Source: Rhodoferax_B ferrireducens_A
GTDB lineage: Bacteria; Pseudomonadota; Gammaproteobacteria; Burkholderiales; Burkholderiaceae_C
NCBI RefSeq assembly: GCF_031458075.1
Contig: NZ_JAVDXT010000001.1
Span: forward strand, 1,860,001 to 1,924,000
Reading direction: 5' to 3'
Length of the DNA stretch: 64,000 nt
Below are positions 40,261 through 48,340 of this stretch, one piece after another. Each line of letters begins with the position of its first letter. The first letter of the stretch is position 1. The notes beneath the pieces are model-generated. The model had not been told where the DNA came from, searched no databases, and worked only from the letters and a program-made list of their open reading frames with translations. The position numbers and the translations under genes are program-made.

Positions 40261-40697
40261 GCACCACCACATTGTCAGTCGGCCCCTGGAGCGCGCTGGG
40301 CAGCGCCGCATCCCAGGTGCGCAATGCCGTTTTCGTGCAAGAGCAGGGCATTCCCGCCGAGATGGAATGGGACGTGGCCGACCAGGACGCGGTGCACGCC
40401 GTGGTCTACGACGCGCAAGGCGAGCCGGTGGCGACCGGGCGCTTGCTGCCGCAGTCGCCCGGCGTGGCGCGCATAGGCCGGATGGCGGTATTGAAGACGT
40501 TGCGCGGCAGCCACCTGGGCCAGCGGGTGCTGGAAGCCCTGGTGCAGGCGGCCCGGGAGCGCGGCGACGTTGAAGTTTGCCTGCACGCCCAGACCAGTGC
40601 CCAGGGTTTTTATGAGCGGCTGGGCTTTACCCCGCGCGGTGCGGTCTATGCCGAGGTCGGCATTCCGCACATCGAGATGTTTTTAGATATCCGCTAG
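40257..40697 (+). CDS. GNAT family N-acetyltransferase (YjcF/ElaA-like)
   Basis: A 146-residue single-domain acetyltransferase: VRNAVFVQEQGIPAEMEWDVADQDAVHAVVYD, then motif A RIGRMAVLKTLRGSHLGQRVLEALV (acetyl-CoA loop RGSHLG) and AQTSAQGFYERLGFTPRG. The first motif (FVxEQxxP) is shared with ElaA and YjcF proteins. The substrate is unknown. The start is fused to the esterase stop; its own stop overlaps the convergent ygfZ gene by 15 bases. Confidence 0.9.
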   Translation: MSTTTLSVGPWSALGSAASQVRNAVFVQEQGIPAEMEWDVADQDAVHAVVYDAQGEPVATGRLLPQSPGVARIGRMAVLKTLRGSHLGQRVLEALVQAARERGDVEVCLHAQTSAQGFYERLGFTPRGAVYAEVGIPHIEMFLDIR

Positions 40698-41588
40698 CAG
40701 CTCGTAGGGCAGGGGCAGCAGGGTCAACGCATGGCCGGCTGCGCTGCCTACGGTCAGCGTGCCGTCCTGCATGGCAGCAATCTGCAGCGACACGATGGCG
40801 TCCCAGCCGCCTTCGGGGGCCGCGGCGGCCTGCACCACCACGCCGCAGGGCTGCTCGGCGTCGCCGCTGTGGAACACCTCTTGCCCGGCCATCAGGGCCG
40901 CGTCGGCATGCACGATGGCCGCGCGCCGCTTCAAGGTGCCGCGGAACTGGCTGCGTGCCACGATCTCCTGGCCGGGGTAGCAGCCCTTCTTGAAGTTCAC
41001 CCCGCCGACCGATTCGTAGTTCAGCATCTGCGGCACCAGGGCTTCGAAGATAGGCTGCGACACGGTGGCGATGCCGCTGCGCACCTCGCTCCACAGCCAC
41101 AGTTCCTCGCTCAGCGCCGGGCCGGCGGGCGCAGGTAACGCCACGGGCGCGACCCGCAGGGCACGGGCTTGGCCGTCCGCCGGGTAGAGCGAAATCGTCG
41201 TCGCGTCGCCGGCCGTGGCGATGCTCCAGGCCGGCTGCGGCGTGCCGGCAGCCTCGCCGACCTGGCCGTACAGGGCAAAGTCGGCCGTCGCGTCGCTGAG
41301 CTTGGCCTGGGCGCGCATCACAAACATGCTGAGCCGCTTCAAGGTCGGCGCCAGCAGATCGCGGTGGCAAATCAGCAGGATCTCGGTGGGGCTGCGTTTG
41401 AAGCCGATAAAGCTGGCCTGCATGCGGCCTTTGGCATTGCAGAACGCCGCCAAGCGGGCTTGGTCCTGGCCGAGCAGCGCAAAGTCCTGCGTCAACTGGC
41501 CGTGTAAAAACTTGGCCGCGTCGGCGCCTTCGGCGCGGATCACGCCCAGGGCGGTGAGGGGGGCAGAGCCGTTCAGGGAATAAGTCAT
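40683..41588 (-). CDS. ygfZ: YgfZ/GcvT folate-binding protein
   Basis: A 301-residue folate-binding protein of the YgfZ family that assists maturation or repair of certain Fe-S proteins such as MiaB. It shows the diagnostic Cys loop FKKGCYPGQEIVARSQFRG and the GcvT-like N-terminal AAKFLHGQLTQDF. I chose ATG at complement 41586-41588 (MTYSLNGSAPLTALGVIRAEG); two other ATGs at 41607-41612 give 7-8 more residues. It is divergent from mltG, with 46 bases between the starts. Confidence 0.9.
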   Translation of the reverse strand: MTYSLNGSAPLTALGVIRAEGADAAKFLHGQLTQDFALLGQDQARLAAFCNAKGRMQASFIGFKRSPTEILLICHRDLLAPTLKRLSMFVMRAQAKLSDATADFALYGQVGEAAGTPQPAWSIATAGDATTISLYPADGQARALRVAPVALPAPAGPALSEELWLWSEVRSGIATVSQPIFEALVPQMLNYESVGGVNFKKGCYPGQEIVARSQFRGTLKRRAAIVHADAALMAGQEVFHSGDAEQPCGVVVQAAAAPEGGWDAIVSLQIAAMQDGTLTVGSAAGHALTLLPLPYELLADI

Positions 41589-41634
41589 TGCTGAATTATC
41601 ATGCCCCATCATTTTTCGTAGAGGCTGTAAGGTT

Positions 41635-42618
41635 GTGCGTCGTCTGTTTCTAAGTTTGCTTGTGCTGGCCGGCCTCTGCGGCGGTGCGGCCTGGTGGTGG
41701 TTACACCAGCCGCTGGCGCTGGCTGCGCCATCCCTGGACCTGTCGATTGAGCCCGGCACCAGCGCCCGCGGCGTGGCCCAGGCGGTGGCGGATGCCGGTG
41801 TGCAAACCCCGTCGGTTCTGTTGTACGCCTGGTTCCGGGTCTCGGGCGACGCCCGCCAGATCAAGGCCGGCAGCTATGAAATCAGCAGCGGCACCACGCC
41901 CATCAGCCTGCTGCGCAAGCTGGTGCGTGGCGACGAAGCGCTGCGTGCTGTAACGCTGGTCGAGGGCTGGACCTTCCGCCAGGTGCGTGCCGCCCTGGCC
42001 AAGGCCGAGCAGCTCAAGCCTGACAGCTCGGCACTCAGCGACAGCTCGGTGATGGCCGCACTGGGCCGACCCGGTGTGCACCCCGAGGGCCGCTTCTTTC
42101 CCGACACCTATACCTATTCCAAGGGCAGTAGCGATTTCGCCGTGCTGACCCGGGCCATGCACGCCATGGACAAAAAGCTGGCCGCCGCCTGGGCGCTGCG
42201 CCAGCCCGGCAGCCAGGCGCAAACTCCCGAGCAGGCCCTGACCCTGGCCAGCATCGTGGAAAAAGAAACCGGCCAGGCCAGCGACCGCGCGATGGTGGCC
42301 GGCGTGTTCAACAACCGGCTACGCGTCGGCATGCCATTGCAGACCGACCCGACCGTGATCTACGGCCTGGGCGCCGGCTTCGACGGCAATCTGCGCAAGC
42401 GCGACCTGCAGGCCGATACACCCTACAACACCTATCTGCGCACCGGCTTGCCGCCCACGCCCATCGCCATGCCCGGCACCCAGTCGCTGCTGGCCGCGGT
42501 GCAGCCGGCGCCGACCTCGGCCCTGTACTTCGTGGCGCGCGGCGACGGCAGCAGCCAATTCAGCAGCAGCCTCGAAGAGCACAATCGGGCGGTGAACAAA
42601 TACCAACGCAAGCAATGA
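41635..42618 (+). CDS. mltG: Endolytic murein transglycosylase MltG
   Basis: A 327-residue inner-membrane enzyme of the YceG/MltG family that cuts nascent peptidoglycan and sets glycan strand length. It has one N-terminal membrane helix (LFLSLLVLAGLCGGAAWWW), a LysM-like region (about 45-110) and the catalytic domain with the Glu in LTLASIVEKETGQ, plus FNNRLRVGMPLQTDPTVIYGLG and YNTYLRTGLPPTPI. It starts with GTG 41635. The stop overlaps tmk (ATGA), beginning a cluster mltG-tmk-holB. Confidence 0.93.
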   Translation: MRRLFLSLLVLAGLCGGAAWWWLHQPLALAAPSLDLSIEPGTSARGVAQAVADAGVQTPSVLLYAWFRVSGDARQIKAGSYEISSGTTPISLLRKLVRGDEALRAVTLVEGWTFRQVRAALAKAEQLKPDSSALSDSSVMAALGRPGVHPEGRFFPDTYTYSKGSSDFAVLTRAMHAMDKKLAAAWALRQPGSQAQTPEQALTLASIVEKETGQASDRAMVAGVFNNRLRVGMPLQTDPTVIYGLGAGFDGNLRKRDLQADTPYNTYLRTGLPPTPIAMPGTQSLLAAVQPAPTSALYFVARGDGSSQFSSSLEEHNRAVNKYQRKQ

Positions 42619-43268
42619 AGCAGCCCGGCATTTTTATCAGCTTTGAAGGCATAGACGGCGCGGGCAAATCCAGCCACATCGAGGCACTGGCGACCGCGTT
42701 TCGGGCCCAGGGCAGGGCGGTCACACTGACCCGCGAACCCGGTGGCACGCCGCTGGCCGAGAAGCTGCGCGCCCTGGTGTTGAACGACGCCATGGACCCG
42801 TTGACCGAAGCCCTGCTGGTGTTCGCCGCCCGGCGCGACCATTTGCAGCAGGTGATCGAGCCGGCCCTGGCGCGCGGCGAGGTGCTGATCTGCGACCGCT
42901 TCACCGATGCCACCTTCGCCTACCAGGGCGGCGGCCGTGGTTTCGACTGGGGTGTGCTATCAAATCTAGAGCTGTGGGTGCAATCCGTACCTGCGCTGGG
43001 GGCCGATTTCATTCGAAATCCGGATGCGACCCTGTGGTTTGATCTGGCACCCGAAGTGGCCGCCGAGCGGCTGGCCAGCGCGCGTGTGCCCGACCGTTTC
43101 GAGTCGCAGCCGGCCGAATTCTTCCGCCGCGTGGCCGAAGGCTACGCCAAGCGCGCGGCCCAGGCACCCCAGCGGTTTGCGCGCATCGACGCCGCGGTTG
43201 ACCGCGACGCGGTATGGCAGCAGATTGCTACCGCCATGGTGCAACGCCACTGGCTGGAGCAGGCATGA
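42615..43268 (+). CDS. tmk: Thymidylate kinase
   Basis: Tmk phosphorylates dTMP to dTDP. The 217-residue protein has the P-loop FEGIDGAGKSS, the DR(Y/F) motif CDRFTDATFAYQGGGRG and the TREPGGTPLAEKLR nucleoside-binding segment. Residues about 115-133 (SNLELWVQSVPALGADF) are encoded by a copy of the dispersed family repeat, in frame. The gene is coupled on both sides: ATGA overlaps with mltG and holB. Confidence 0.95.
   Translation: MKQPGIFISFEGIDGAGKSSHIEALATAFRAQGRAVTLTREPGGTPLAEKLRALVLNDAMDPLTEALLVFAARRDHLQQVIEPALARGEVLICDRFTDATFAYQGGGRGFDWGVLSNLELWVQSVPALGADFIRNPDATLWFDLAPEVAAERLASARVPDRFESQPAEFFRRVAEGYAKRAAQAPQRFARIDAAVDRDAVWQQIATAMVQRHWLEQA
42955..43009. repeat. Dispersed Comamonadaceae repeat inside tmk, copy 8
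   Basis: TGCTATCAAATCTAGAGCTG, then TGGGTGCAATCCGTACCTGC and GCTGGGGGCCGATTT match the repeat layout with some substitutions. The whole copy is in the tmk reading frame. Confidence 0.65.
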
Positions 43269-44278
43269 GCGAAGCCTTAACCACCGGTGTTTTGCCCCCA
43301 TGGGTACAGCGGCAACGCAGCACCCTGCTGGCCCAGCGCGGCCATGCCTGGCTGCTGCAAGGGCCTAGCGGTCTGGGCCAGTATGGTCTGGCGCTGGAGC
43401 TGGTACGCGCCTGGCTGTGCGATGCGCCGACAGAGCAGGGCGCTTGCGGCCAATGCGGCAGCTGCCATGCGATCGATGTGCATGCCCATGCCGACCTGTG
43501 CCTGCTGATGCCCGAGGCCATGATGATCGAGCAGGGCTGGCCCTTGGGCGAGAAAGCCCAGTCCGACATCGACGACAAGAAGCGCAAGGCCAGCAAGGAA
43601 ATCCGCGTTGAGGCGATGCGTGACGCGGTGGAGTTCTCGCAGCGCACCAGCGCCCGCGGCCGCGGCAAGGCCGTGCTGGTCTATCCGGCCGAGCGCATGA
43701 ACCACATCACCGCCAATGCGCTGCTGAAGACGCTGGAGGAGCCGCCGGGCGACGTGAAGTTTGTGCTGGCCACCGGCGCTGCCCACCAGTTGCTGCCCAC
43801 CATCCGCAGCCGCTGCATGGGCCACAACATGGTCTGGCCGGATGCAGTCGAATCCACCGCCTGGCTGGCGGCCGAAGGCGTGGCGCCAGCCGATGCGCAG
43901 GTGTTGCTGGCCGCGGCCGGCAGCCGTCCTGAAAATGCATTGCAATGGGCTCGGGCCGGGCGGACGGCGCAAAGCTGGTCGGCCGTGCCGCGCGCGGTGG
44001 TGCAGGGCGCATTGAATGTGTTTGCCGACTGGGGCCCGGCCCAGGTGGTCGACGCGCTGCAAAAGCTTTGCCACGACCTGCAGTTGGTGCGGGTGGGCGC
44101 CACGCCGCGCTTCTATGCTGCCGCCGACCTGCCCGCCGCCCCCTCGCTGGCGGCGCTGAGCCAGTGGGCGAAGGACCTGAATGCCACCGCGCGCGTCGTA
44201 GAACACCCATTTAATGCAGGTTTGCTGCTGGAATCGCTGGTGGGCCGCGCACAAAACGCCCTAAACTCGCGTCTTTAA
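43265..44278 (+). CDS. holB: DNA polymerase III delta' subunit
   Basis: A 337-residue clamp-loader subunit of the AAA+ fold. It has the zinc module CGQCGSCHAIDVHAH and HADLCLL in the N-terminal part, PAERMNHITANALLKTLEEPPGDVKFVLAT (sensor region) and TIRSRC, the typical delta' sequence. The P-loop reads GPSGLGQYG, with Gln in place of Lys, consistent with delta' being a non-hydrolysing subunit. Start ATG 43265 overlaps the tmk stop. The PilZ gene follows 20 bases later. Confidence 0.93.
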   Translation: MSEALTTGVLPPWVQRQRSTLLAQRGHAWLLQGPSGLGQYGLALELVRAWLCDAPTEQGACGQCGSCHAIDVHAHADLCLLMPEAMMIEQGWPLGEKAQSDIDDKKRKASKEIRVEAMRDAVEFSQRTSARGRGKAVLVYPAERMNHITANALLKTLEEPPGDVKFVLATGAAHQLLPTIRSRCMGHNMVWPDAVESTAWLAAEGVAPADAQVLLAAAGSRPENALQWARAGRTAQSWSAVPRAVVQGALNVFADWGPAQVVDALQKLCHDLQLVRVGATPRFYAAADLPAAPSLAALSQWAKDLNATARVVEHPFNAGLLLESLVGRAQNALNSRL

Positions 44279-44298
44279 CGCTTTCATGGTGCTTGCCA

Positions 44299-44658
44299 AT
44301 GAGCAGTAACAATGCCTCGCCCCGCCCCAGCGTCATCCAGTTAGCCATCAAGGAAAAGGGCGCGCTGTATGCCGCCTACATCCCGATCTTTGCCGATGGC
44401 GGCATGTTCATTCCGACCGTGCGCGACTACCAGCTGGGCGACGATGTGTACGTGCTGTTGTCGCTGCCCGACGATCCGCAACGCTATCCGGTCGCCGGCC
44501 GCGTCGCCTGGGTCACACCGGCACGCGCTGCTGGCAACCGTACCCAGGGCGTAGGCATCCAGTTTCCCAAAGAGGAAAAAGCCCGTTTGCTGAAGCTCAA
44601 GATCGAAGAGATTTTGGGTGCCCATTTGGCCTCTGACCGGCCAACGCAAACGATCTGA
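44299..44658 (+). CDS. Type IV pilus-type PilZ domain protein
   Basis: A 119-residue protein of the short PilZ type found next to holB in many beta- and gammaproteobacteria, where it is needed for type IV pilus assembly. It shows IKEKGALYAAYIPIFADGGMFIP, DDVYVLLSLPDDPQRYPVAGRVAWVTP and GVGIQFP. The canonical RxxxR c-di-GMP motif is absent, as in P. aeruginosa PilZ, so it probably does not bind the nucleotide. ATG 44299 is preferred over the TTG two codons earlier. Confidence 0.9.
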   Translation: MSSNNASPRPSVIQLAIKEKGALYAAYIPIFADGGMFIPTVRDYQLGDDVYVLLSLPDDPQRYPVAGRVAWVTPARAAGNRTQGVGIQFPKEEKARLLKLKIEEILGAHLASDRPTQTI

Positions 44659-44693
44659 TTTTTTACCGCTTTCGCCGCTATTGAGCGGTTGCT

Positions 44694-45488
44694 ATGTTCA
44701 CCGATTCCCATTGCCATCTCAGCATGCCCGACCTGGTCGCGCAGCTGCCCGCCATCCGCGCCGCCATGGCGGCTGCCCACGTAGACCGTGCCTTGTGCAT
44801 CTGCACCACGCTGGAGGAATTTGGCGACGTGCACGCCCTGGCCACCGGCTACGACAACTTCTGGGCTACCGTCGGTGTACATCCCGATAACGAAGATGTG
44901 CAGGAGCCCAGCCTGGACGACCTGCTGCAACGCTCGGCGCTGCCCCGTGTGGTCGGCATCGGCGAAACCGGGCTCGACTACTACCGCCTGGGTGATCGCA
45001 CCGTGGCCGATATGGAATGGCAGCGTACGCGTTTTCGCACCCATATCCGCGCCGCGCGCCAGGTGGCCAAGCCGCTGGTGATCCACACCCGCAGCGCATC
45101 GGACGACACCATAGCTATCCTGAAGGAAGAGGGCGAAGACGGCTCGGCGGGCTCTGCCGGTGGCGTATTCCATTGCTTTACCGAAACCGCGGCGGTGGCC
45201 CGGGCGGCGCTGGACCTTGGTTTTTACATCTCGTTTTCCGGCATTCTGACCTTCAAGAATGCCCAGGACATCCGTGATGTGGCGGCTTTTGTGCCCATGG
45301 ACCGGCTGCTGATCGAGACCGACAGCCCATACCTGGCGCCCGTGCCGTACCGTGGCAAAACCAATAATCCGTCCTACGTGCCCTTTGTGGCCCAGCAGAT
45401 TGCGCAACTGAAGAACACCAGCGTGGAAGAGATTGCCCACACCACCAGTGCCAATTTTGACCGCCTGTTCAACGGAGTTTTGGTATGA
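44694..45488 (+). CDS. tatD: TatD family metal-dependent hydrolase
   Basis: A 264-residue TIM-barrel hydrolase of the TatD DNase family. Metal ligands are visible in FTDSHCHL, the Glu of GETGLDYY, LVIHTRSA, GVFHCFTE and the Asp of LIETDSPYLAPVPYRGK. The family acts as 3'-5' exonuclease or AP endonuclease on DNA. It follows pilZ in the common order holB-pilZ-tatD. The stop overlaps the ankyrin protein gene (ATGA). Confidence 0.93.
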   Translation: MFTDSHCHLSMPDLVAQLPAIRAAMAAAHVDRALCICTTLEEFGDVHALATGYDNFWATVGVHPDNEDVQEPSLDDLLQRSALPRVVGIGETGLDYYRLGDRTVADMEWQRTRFRTHIRAARQVAKPLVIHTRSASDDTIAILKEEGEDGSAGSAGGVFHCFTETAAVARAALDLGFYISFSGILTFKNAQDIRDVAAFVPMDRLLIETDSPYLAPVPYRGKTNNPSYVPFVAQQIAQLKNTSVEEIAHTTSANFDRLFNGVLV

Positions 45489-46144
45489 GACTTCACTTGA
45501 AGAAACTAGTCTATCTAGTTGTTTTGGCAGGATTTAGTTTGACCCATGCGGGTTCTTTTGAAGACTTCTTCATTGCCATCAAAAGAGACAACGCGGGCAC
45601 GATTCAAAGCCTGCTAAAGCGCGGCTTTGACGGCAACACCAGTGATGAACAAGGCCAGTCGGGCCTGTACCTTGCGCTGAAAAGCGAATCCCTGAAAGCC
45701 GCCAACACTTTGCTGGACTGGCCCAAGATCGAGGTAGAGACCCGCACCGCCAAGGACGAAAGCCCGCTGATGATTGCTGCGTTGGCCGGCGAACTGGAAA
45801 TCTGCCAAAAGCTGATCGCCAAAGGTGCCGACGTCAACAAGACCGGCTGGACGCCATTGCATTACGCCGCTACGCGCGGGCATATCGAGGTGATCCGTTT
45901 GCTGCTGGAGAACAGCGCCTACATCGACGCCGCATCGCCCAATGCCACCACGCCCTTGATGATGGCCGCACAGTACGGCACCACAGCCGCAGTCAAACTG
46001 CTGCTGGAAGAAGGCGCCGACGCCACGCTCAAGAACCAGCGCGGCCTGACGGCCTTGGACTTTGCACAGAATGCCAGCCGACCCGATGCCGTAGAAGTTT
46101 TGACCGCTGCCATGCGTACCCGGCGGCCTAAGGGGACTTGGTAG
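45485..46144 (+). CDS. Secreted ankyrin repeat protein
   Basis: A 219-residue protein with a signal peptide (KLVYLVVLAGFSLTHA, cut near residue 22) and four to five ankyrin repeats (SPLMIAALAGELEICQKLIAKGADVN, TPLHYAATRGHIEVIRLLLENSAYID, TPLMMAAQYGTTAAVKLLLEEGADATL). It is expected in the periplasm, where ankyrin proteins bind other proteins (some homologues are linked to catalase function). It is translationally coupled to tatD. It is the last core gene before the accessory island. Confidence 0.9.
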   Translation: MRLHLKKLVYLVVLAGFSLTHAGSFEDFFIAIKRDNAGTIQSLLKRGFDGNTSDEQGQSGLYLALKSESLKAANTLLDWPKIEVETRTAKDESPLMIAALAGELEICQKLIAKGADVNKTGWTPLHYAATRGHIEVIRLLLENSAYIDAASPNATTPLMMAAQYGTTAAVKLLLEEGADATLKNQRGLTALDFAQNASRPDAVEVLTAAMRTRRPKGTW

Positions 46145-46243
46145 AGGCTGGAACCTTGGATGGCTTGGCCCGAAGAGCGGCCAATTTCGGTGTGCTTGGC
46201 AAAGCAGTTACTTCATACGATGTATATTATGTAAACAAACGCT

Positions 46244-46275
46244 AGCTATGGAATTCGTAGCTGCCTGCGCAGGCC
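46244..46275. repeat. Truncated copy of the dispersed repeat at the island edge
   Basis: GCTATGGAATTCGTAGCTGC followed by CTGCGCAGGC matches the first half of the family repeat; the distal GCGC arm is missing and replaced by AT-rich repeat sequence. It may mark the left boundary of inserted DNA. Confidence 0.6.
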
Positions 46276-46280
46276 GTTCA

Positions 46281-46321
46281 TTTTCTAAATTTTGTTCCTA
46301 CTTTTTTCTAAATTTTGTTCC
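46281..46321. repeat. Two tandem copies of TTTTCTAAATTTTGTTCC
   Basis: Copies at 46281-46298 and 46304-46321, period 23. This is the first of three clusters of short direct repeats packed side by side, resembling multiple transposase-binding sites at transposon ends. Confidence 0.7.
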
Positions 46322-46336
46322 CGCTTCTATGGGCTG

Positions 46337-46425
46337 AGTCACCCGACGCAAAGTACCACCCTGGCCAAAGTCACCCGACGCAAAGTACCACCCTGGCCAA
46401 AGTCACCCGACACAAAGTACCACCC
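46337..46425. repeat. Three tandem copies of a 32-bp unit
   Basis: The unit begins GTCACCCGACGCAAAGTACC and ends ACCCTGGCCAAA. Copies start at 46337, 46369 and 46401 (the last one is truncated and carries ACACAAAG). Spacing is exactly 32 bases. Confidence 0.85.
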
Positions 46426-46437
46426 CAAACGCCAGAT

Positions 46438-46610
46438 TTCTTGACGCAATGTTCTTACTCGGCCGGCCTAGCGACTGAAGTAAGACCTTTGCGTCCAACT
46501 AATACTGACAGAATGTTCTTACTTGTGAGATTTGTGCAGTTTTCTTGACGCAATGTTCTTACTCCGGTGACCACGGGCGCTGATTTCGTGACGCACTATT
46601 CTGACTTGAG
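46438..46610. repeat. Four spaced copies related to TTGACGCAATGTTCTTACTC
   Basis: Two near-identical copies (about 46440 and 46544) and two diverged ones (about 46506 and 46588, the latter reading TGACGCACTATTCTGACTTG). Spacings are 40-63 bases. The pattern is like the repeated transposase sites of IS21-type or Tn7-type ends; no transposase gene is present in the window. Confidence 0.65.
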
Positions 46611-46621
46611 TGAGCCGACAG

Positions 46622-46660
46622 AAACCCCAAGCAAAGACGCTCCGCGCTTCGTTGGGGTTT
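46622..46660. terminator. Hairpin with 9-bp stem, possible terminator
   Basis: AAACCCCAA (46622-46630) pairs with TTGGGGTTT (46652-46660), enclosing a 21-base GC-rich loop, with TCTG after it. It may be a terminator or a structural element of a mobile-element end. Confidence 0.5.
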
Positions 46661-46689
46661 TCTGACCCGTTTTCACGCCGAATGGGAGC

Positions 46690-47218
46690 TGGCCAACTGC
46701 AGTGCCTGGCCGACTGCACTGCCATTGACCATAAACCAGGAGTGGCGCTGACCAGTACCACGACGAATCAAGGTCTGTGGGTGAATCATGGTCACGGACT
46801 CACACCTTATGACAACTCATGGCCAGCGCCACTCTTGGGGAAATGACTTCTGGTCAAACAATGTATCTGTGGGCGACTAATGGCTGCTTTTCGGTCACTA
46901 AAAATATGTCATGGTCAGCGCCGCTGCAATGCGACGAAGAGAAACTAGCACTGCTGGCTGACTGCAGTGCCATTGACCATGAACCAGGCTTGGCTCTAGC
47001 CAGTCCTTGTACTTGGCCATAGCTGAGGGTAACGACGGGCCAACGGCCACCCTTGTGGTGTACATCTGGTCGGAGCCCAATACCTTTGGAGATCTCTGGT
47101 CACCACGAATGCTGCCTGGATGGCAGCTGGCCACGAGCCCTGACATTTAGCTGGGTGCTGCCCAACGACTGGTTAGCCCATGGCCAACGCCCCATACCGC
47201 GTGGTGAACAGATGGTCA
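46690..47218. repeat. Array of TGGYCA motifs phased at about 30-31 bp, no gene
   Basis: Between 46610 and 47767 I see no convincing gene. TGGCCA/TGGTCA-type sites occur at 46690, 46789, 46820, 46851, 46881 (TGGCTG), 46912, 47014, 47045 (CGGCCA), 47067, 47097, 47128, 47181 and 47213, often 30-32 bases apart. Inverted copies and longer similar blocks (GACTGCAGTGCCATTGACCA at 46960, a near copy at 46712) are also present. The stretch 47220-47700 has no further clear structure. Confidence 0.5.
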
Positions 47219-47718
47219 ATGGCCCTGGGAAGCACAACCGAACATGCTCGGCCTCGCAGCCCCATATTTCAGAGGACCCGTACGGGTTGAAGCAGTCGTT
47301 CGGCTTCGGCCGTACTCTCTCGTACCAGGCCTGCATTGTTGTGGGTAGCCGTGCTTCCAGATTCGCGGTCTTGTGTATAGCGGAGCAGGTGTTTGCCTTG
47401 CAACGTCAGTATTCAGTCAAAGCCTAGCCATGGACTTGGCGTACAGAACGCGAATACTCGTACTTTGCCAGCGCCCTGCCCGCTTACCCACAAACGACTG
47501 CTTCCCAACGGTTTTAAAGTCCCAAATGGGCCCAAAGCAGCCGGCCGCGCCGCCGCAACATTAGGTTTTTCCCTTAATCTCGCTTGCAACAACCCGCGAG
47601 CTTTGCCTTACCACTCCTTCTGATGCTCCGCAGCGTGGGAAAGCCACTCCGCAAACAGTGATTTCACGGCCGCGCCGCCCCTGTGGATACTTCCTAGTCC
47701 CTCAACATTAGCACGTAT

Positions 47719-47755
47719 TTGACATTGTCAGATTATTTTGTGAAAATATCTGACA
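47719..47755 (+). promoter_or_regulatory. Promoter/operator with TGTCA dyads before the QueC-like operon
   Basis: TTGACA (47719-47724) is a good -35 box, followed by a long near-perfect inverted repeat: TGTCAGATTATTTT (47726-47739), GTG, AAAATATCTGACA (47743-47755). TGACA-T-TGTCA at 47720-47730 forms a second small dyad. The layout suggests a repressor site overlapping the promoter; the XRE protein of the operon is the natural candidate. Confidence 0.6.
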
Positions 47756-47767
47756 TTGGAGGTATCC

Positions 47768-48340
47768 ATGAGTGATGGTCCGTACAAGAGTCTGCCGATG
47801 TCGCGGGGTTGGAAGCGGTTAGCTCGCTACGCTGAGAACGAGAACTTCGACAGCGTGGACACCTGTGCCGCAGCGAATACCGCGCTCGAAGGTACGTGGC
47901 GGAAGGAAGTACCGACGGTCGTAGTCAACGAACTACGCGAGGTGTTTTTTGAGCGCGCGCCGGACCTTTTCAACGACGCTCGCCTCAAACGCATTGAGGC
48001 AGCAGCCGGCGGCGCGGCGGGATATGGTCTTGCTCGGCAGCTGACCGCACATGCGTCTTCCGTTCTCACCGAGGGCCTCTCCGGTGAGGTGGGCTTCCTT
48101 GAAGCCATCAAACGCGCGGTCTGGGACTACGCGTCCCGCGCCCGCAGGCAAATGGAAGAGCACTATTGCAGGACGGCGTCATCGCGCCTCACCCAGCAGG
48201 TGCGTCAGCGCATTTCTCAGGCCATAGGTGCCGCGGACTTCGAGGGCCTTGCACGTCGATGGGCCGGCCTTGATAAGCGCTCCAGCAAGCGCAGCGTCAT
48301 CTCCAAACACACGGGCCTAGACGATGGAGTGGCACTCTGA
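47768..48340 (+). CDS. First gene of the four-gene operon, function unknown
   Basis: A 190-residue soluble, basic, mostly helical protein. The N-terminus SDGPYKSLPMSRGWKRLARYAEN is a distinctive segment; the C-terminal part has QQVRQRISQAIGAADFEGLARRWAGLDKRSSKRSV. I do not recognise a family or enzymatic motif. ATG 47768 has GGAGG 5 bases upstream and lies 12 bases after the operator-like repeat. The stop codon shares bases with the QueC-like start (TGATG), so the two proteins are translationally coupled and probably work together. Confidence 0.8.
   Translation: MSDGPYKSLPMSRGWKRLARYAENENFDSVDTCAAANTALEGTWRKEVPTVVVNELREVFFERAPDLFNDARLKRIEAAAGGAAGYGLARQLTAHASSVLTEGLSGEVGFLEAIKRAVWDYASRARRQMEEHYCRTASSRLTQQVRQRISQAIGAADFEGLARRWAGLDKRSSKRSVISKHTGLDDGVAL

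Noticed and set aside
46337..46425. Short CRISPR array
   Set aside because: The three units are continuous tandem repeats with no unique spacers, and no cas genes are present.
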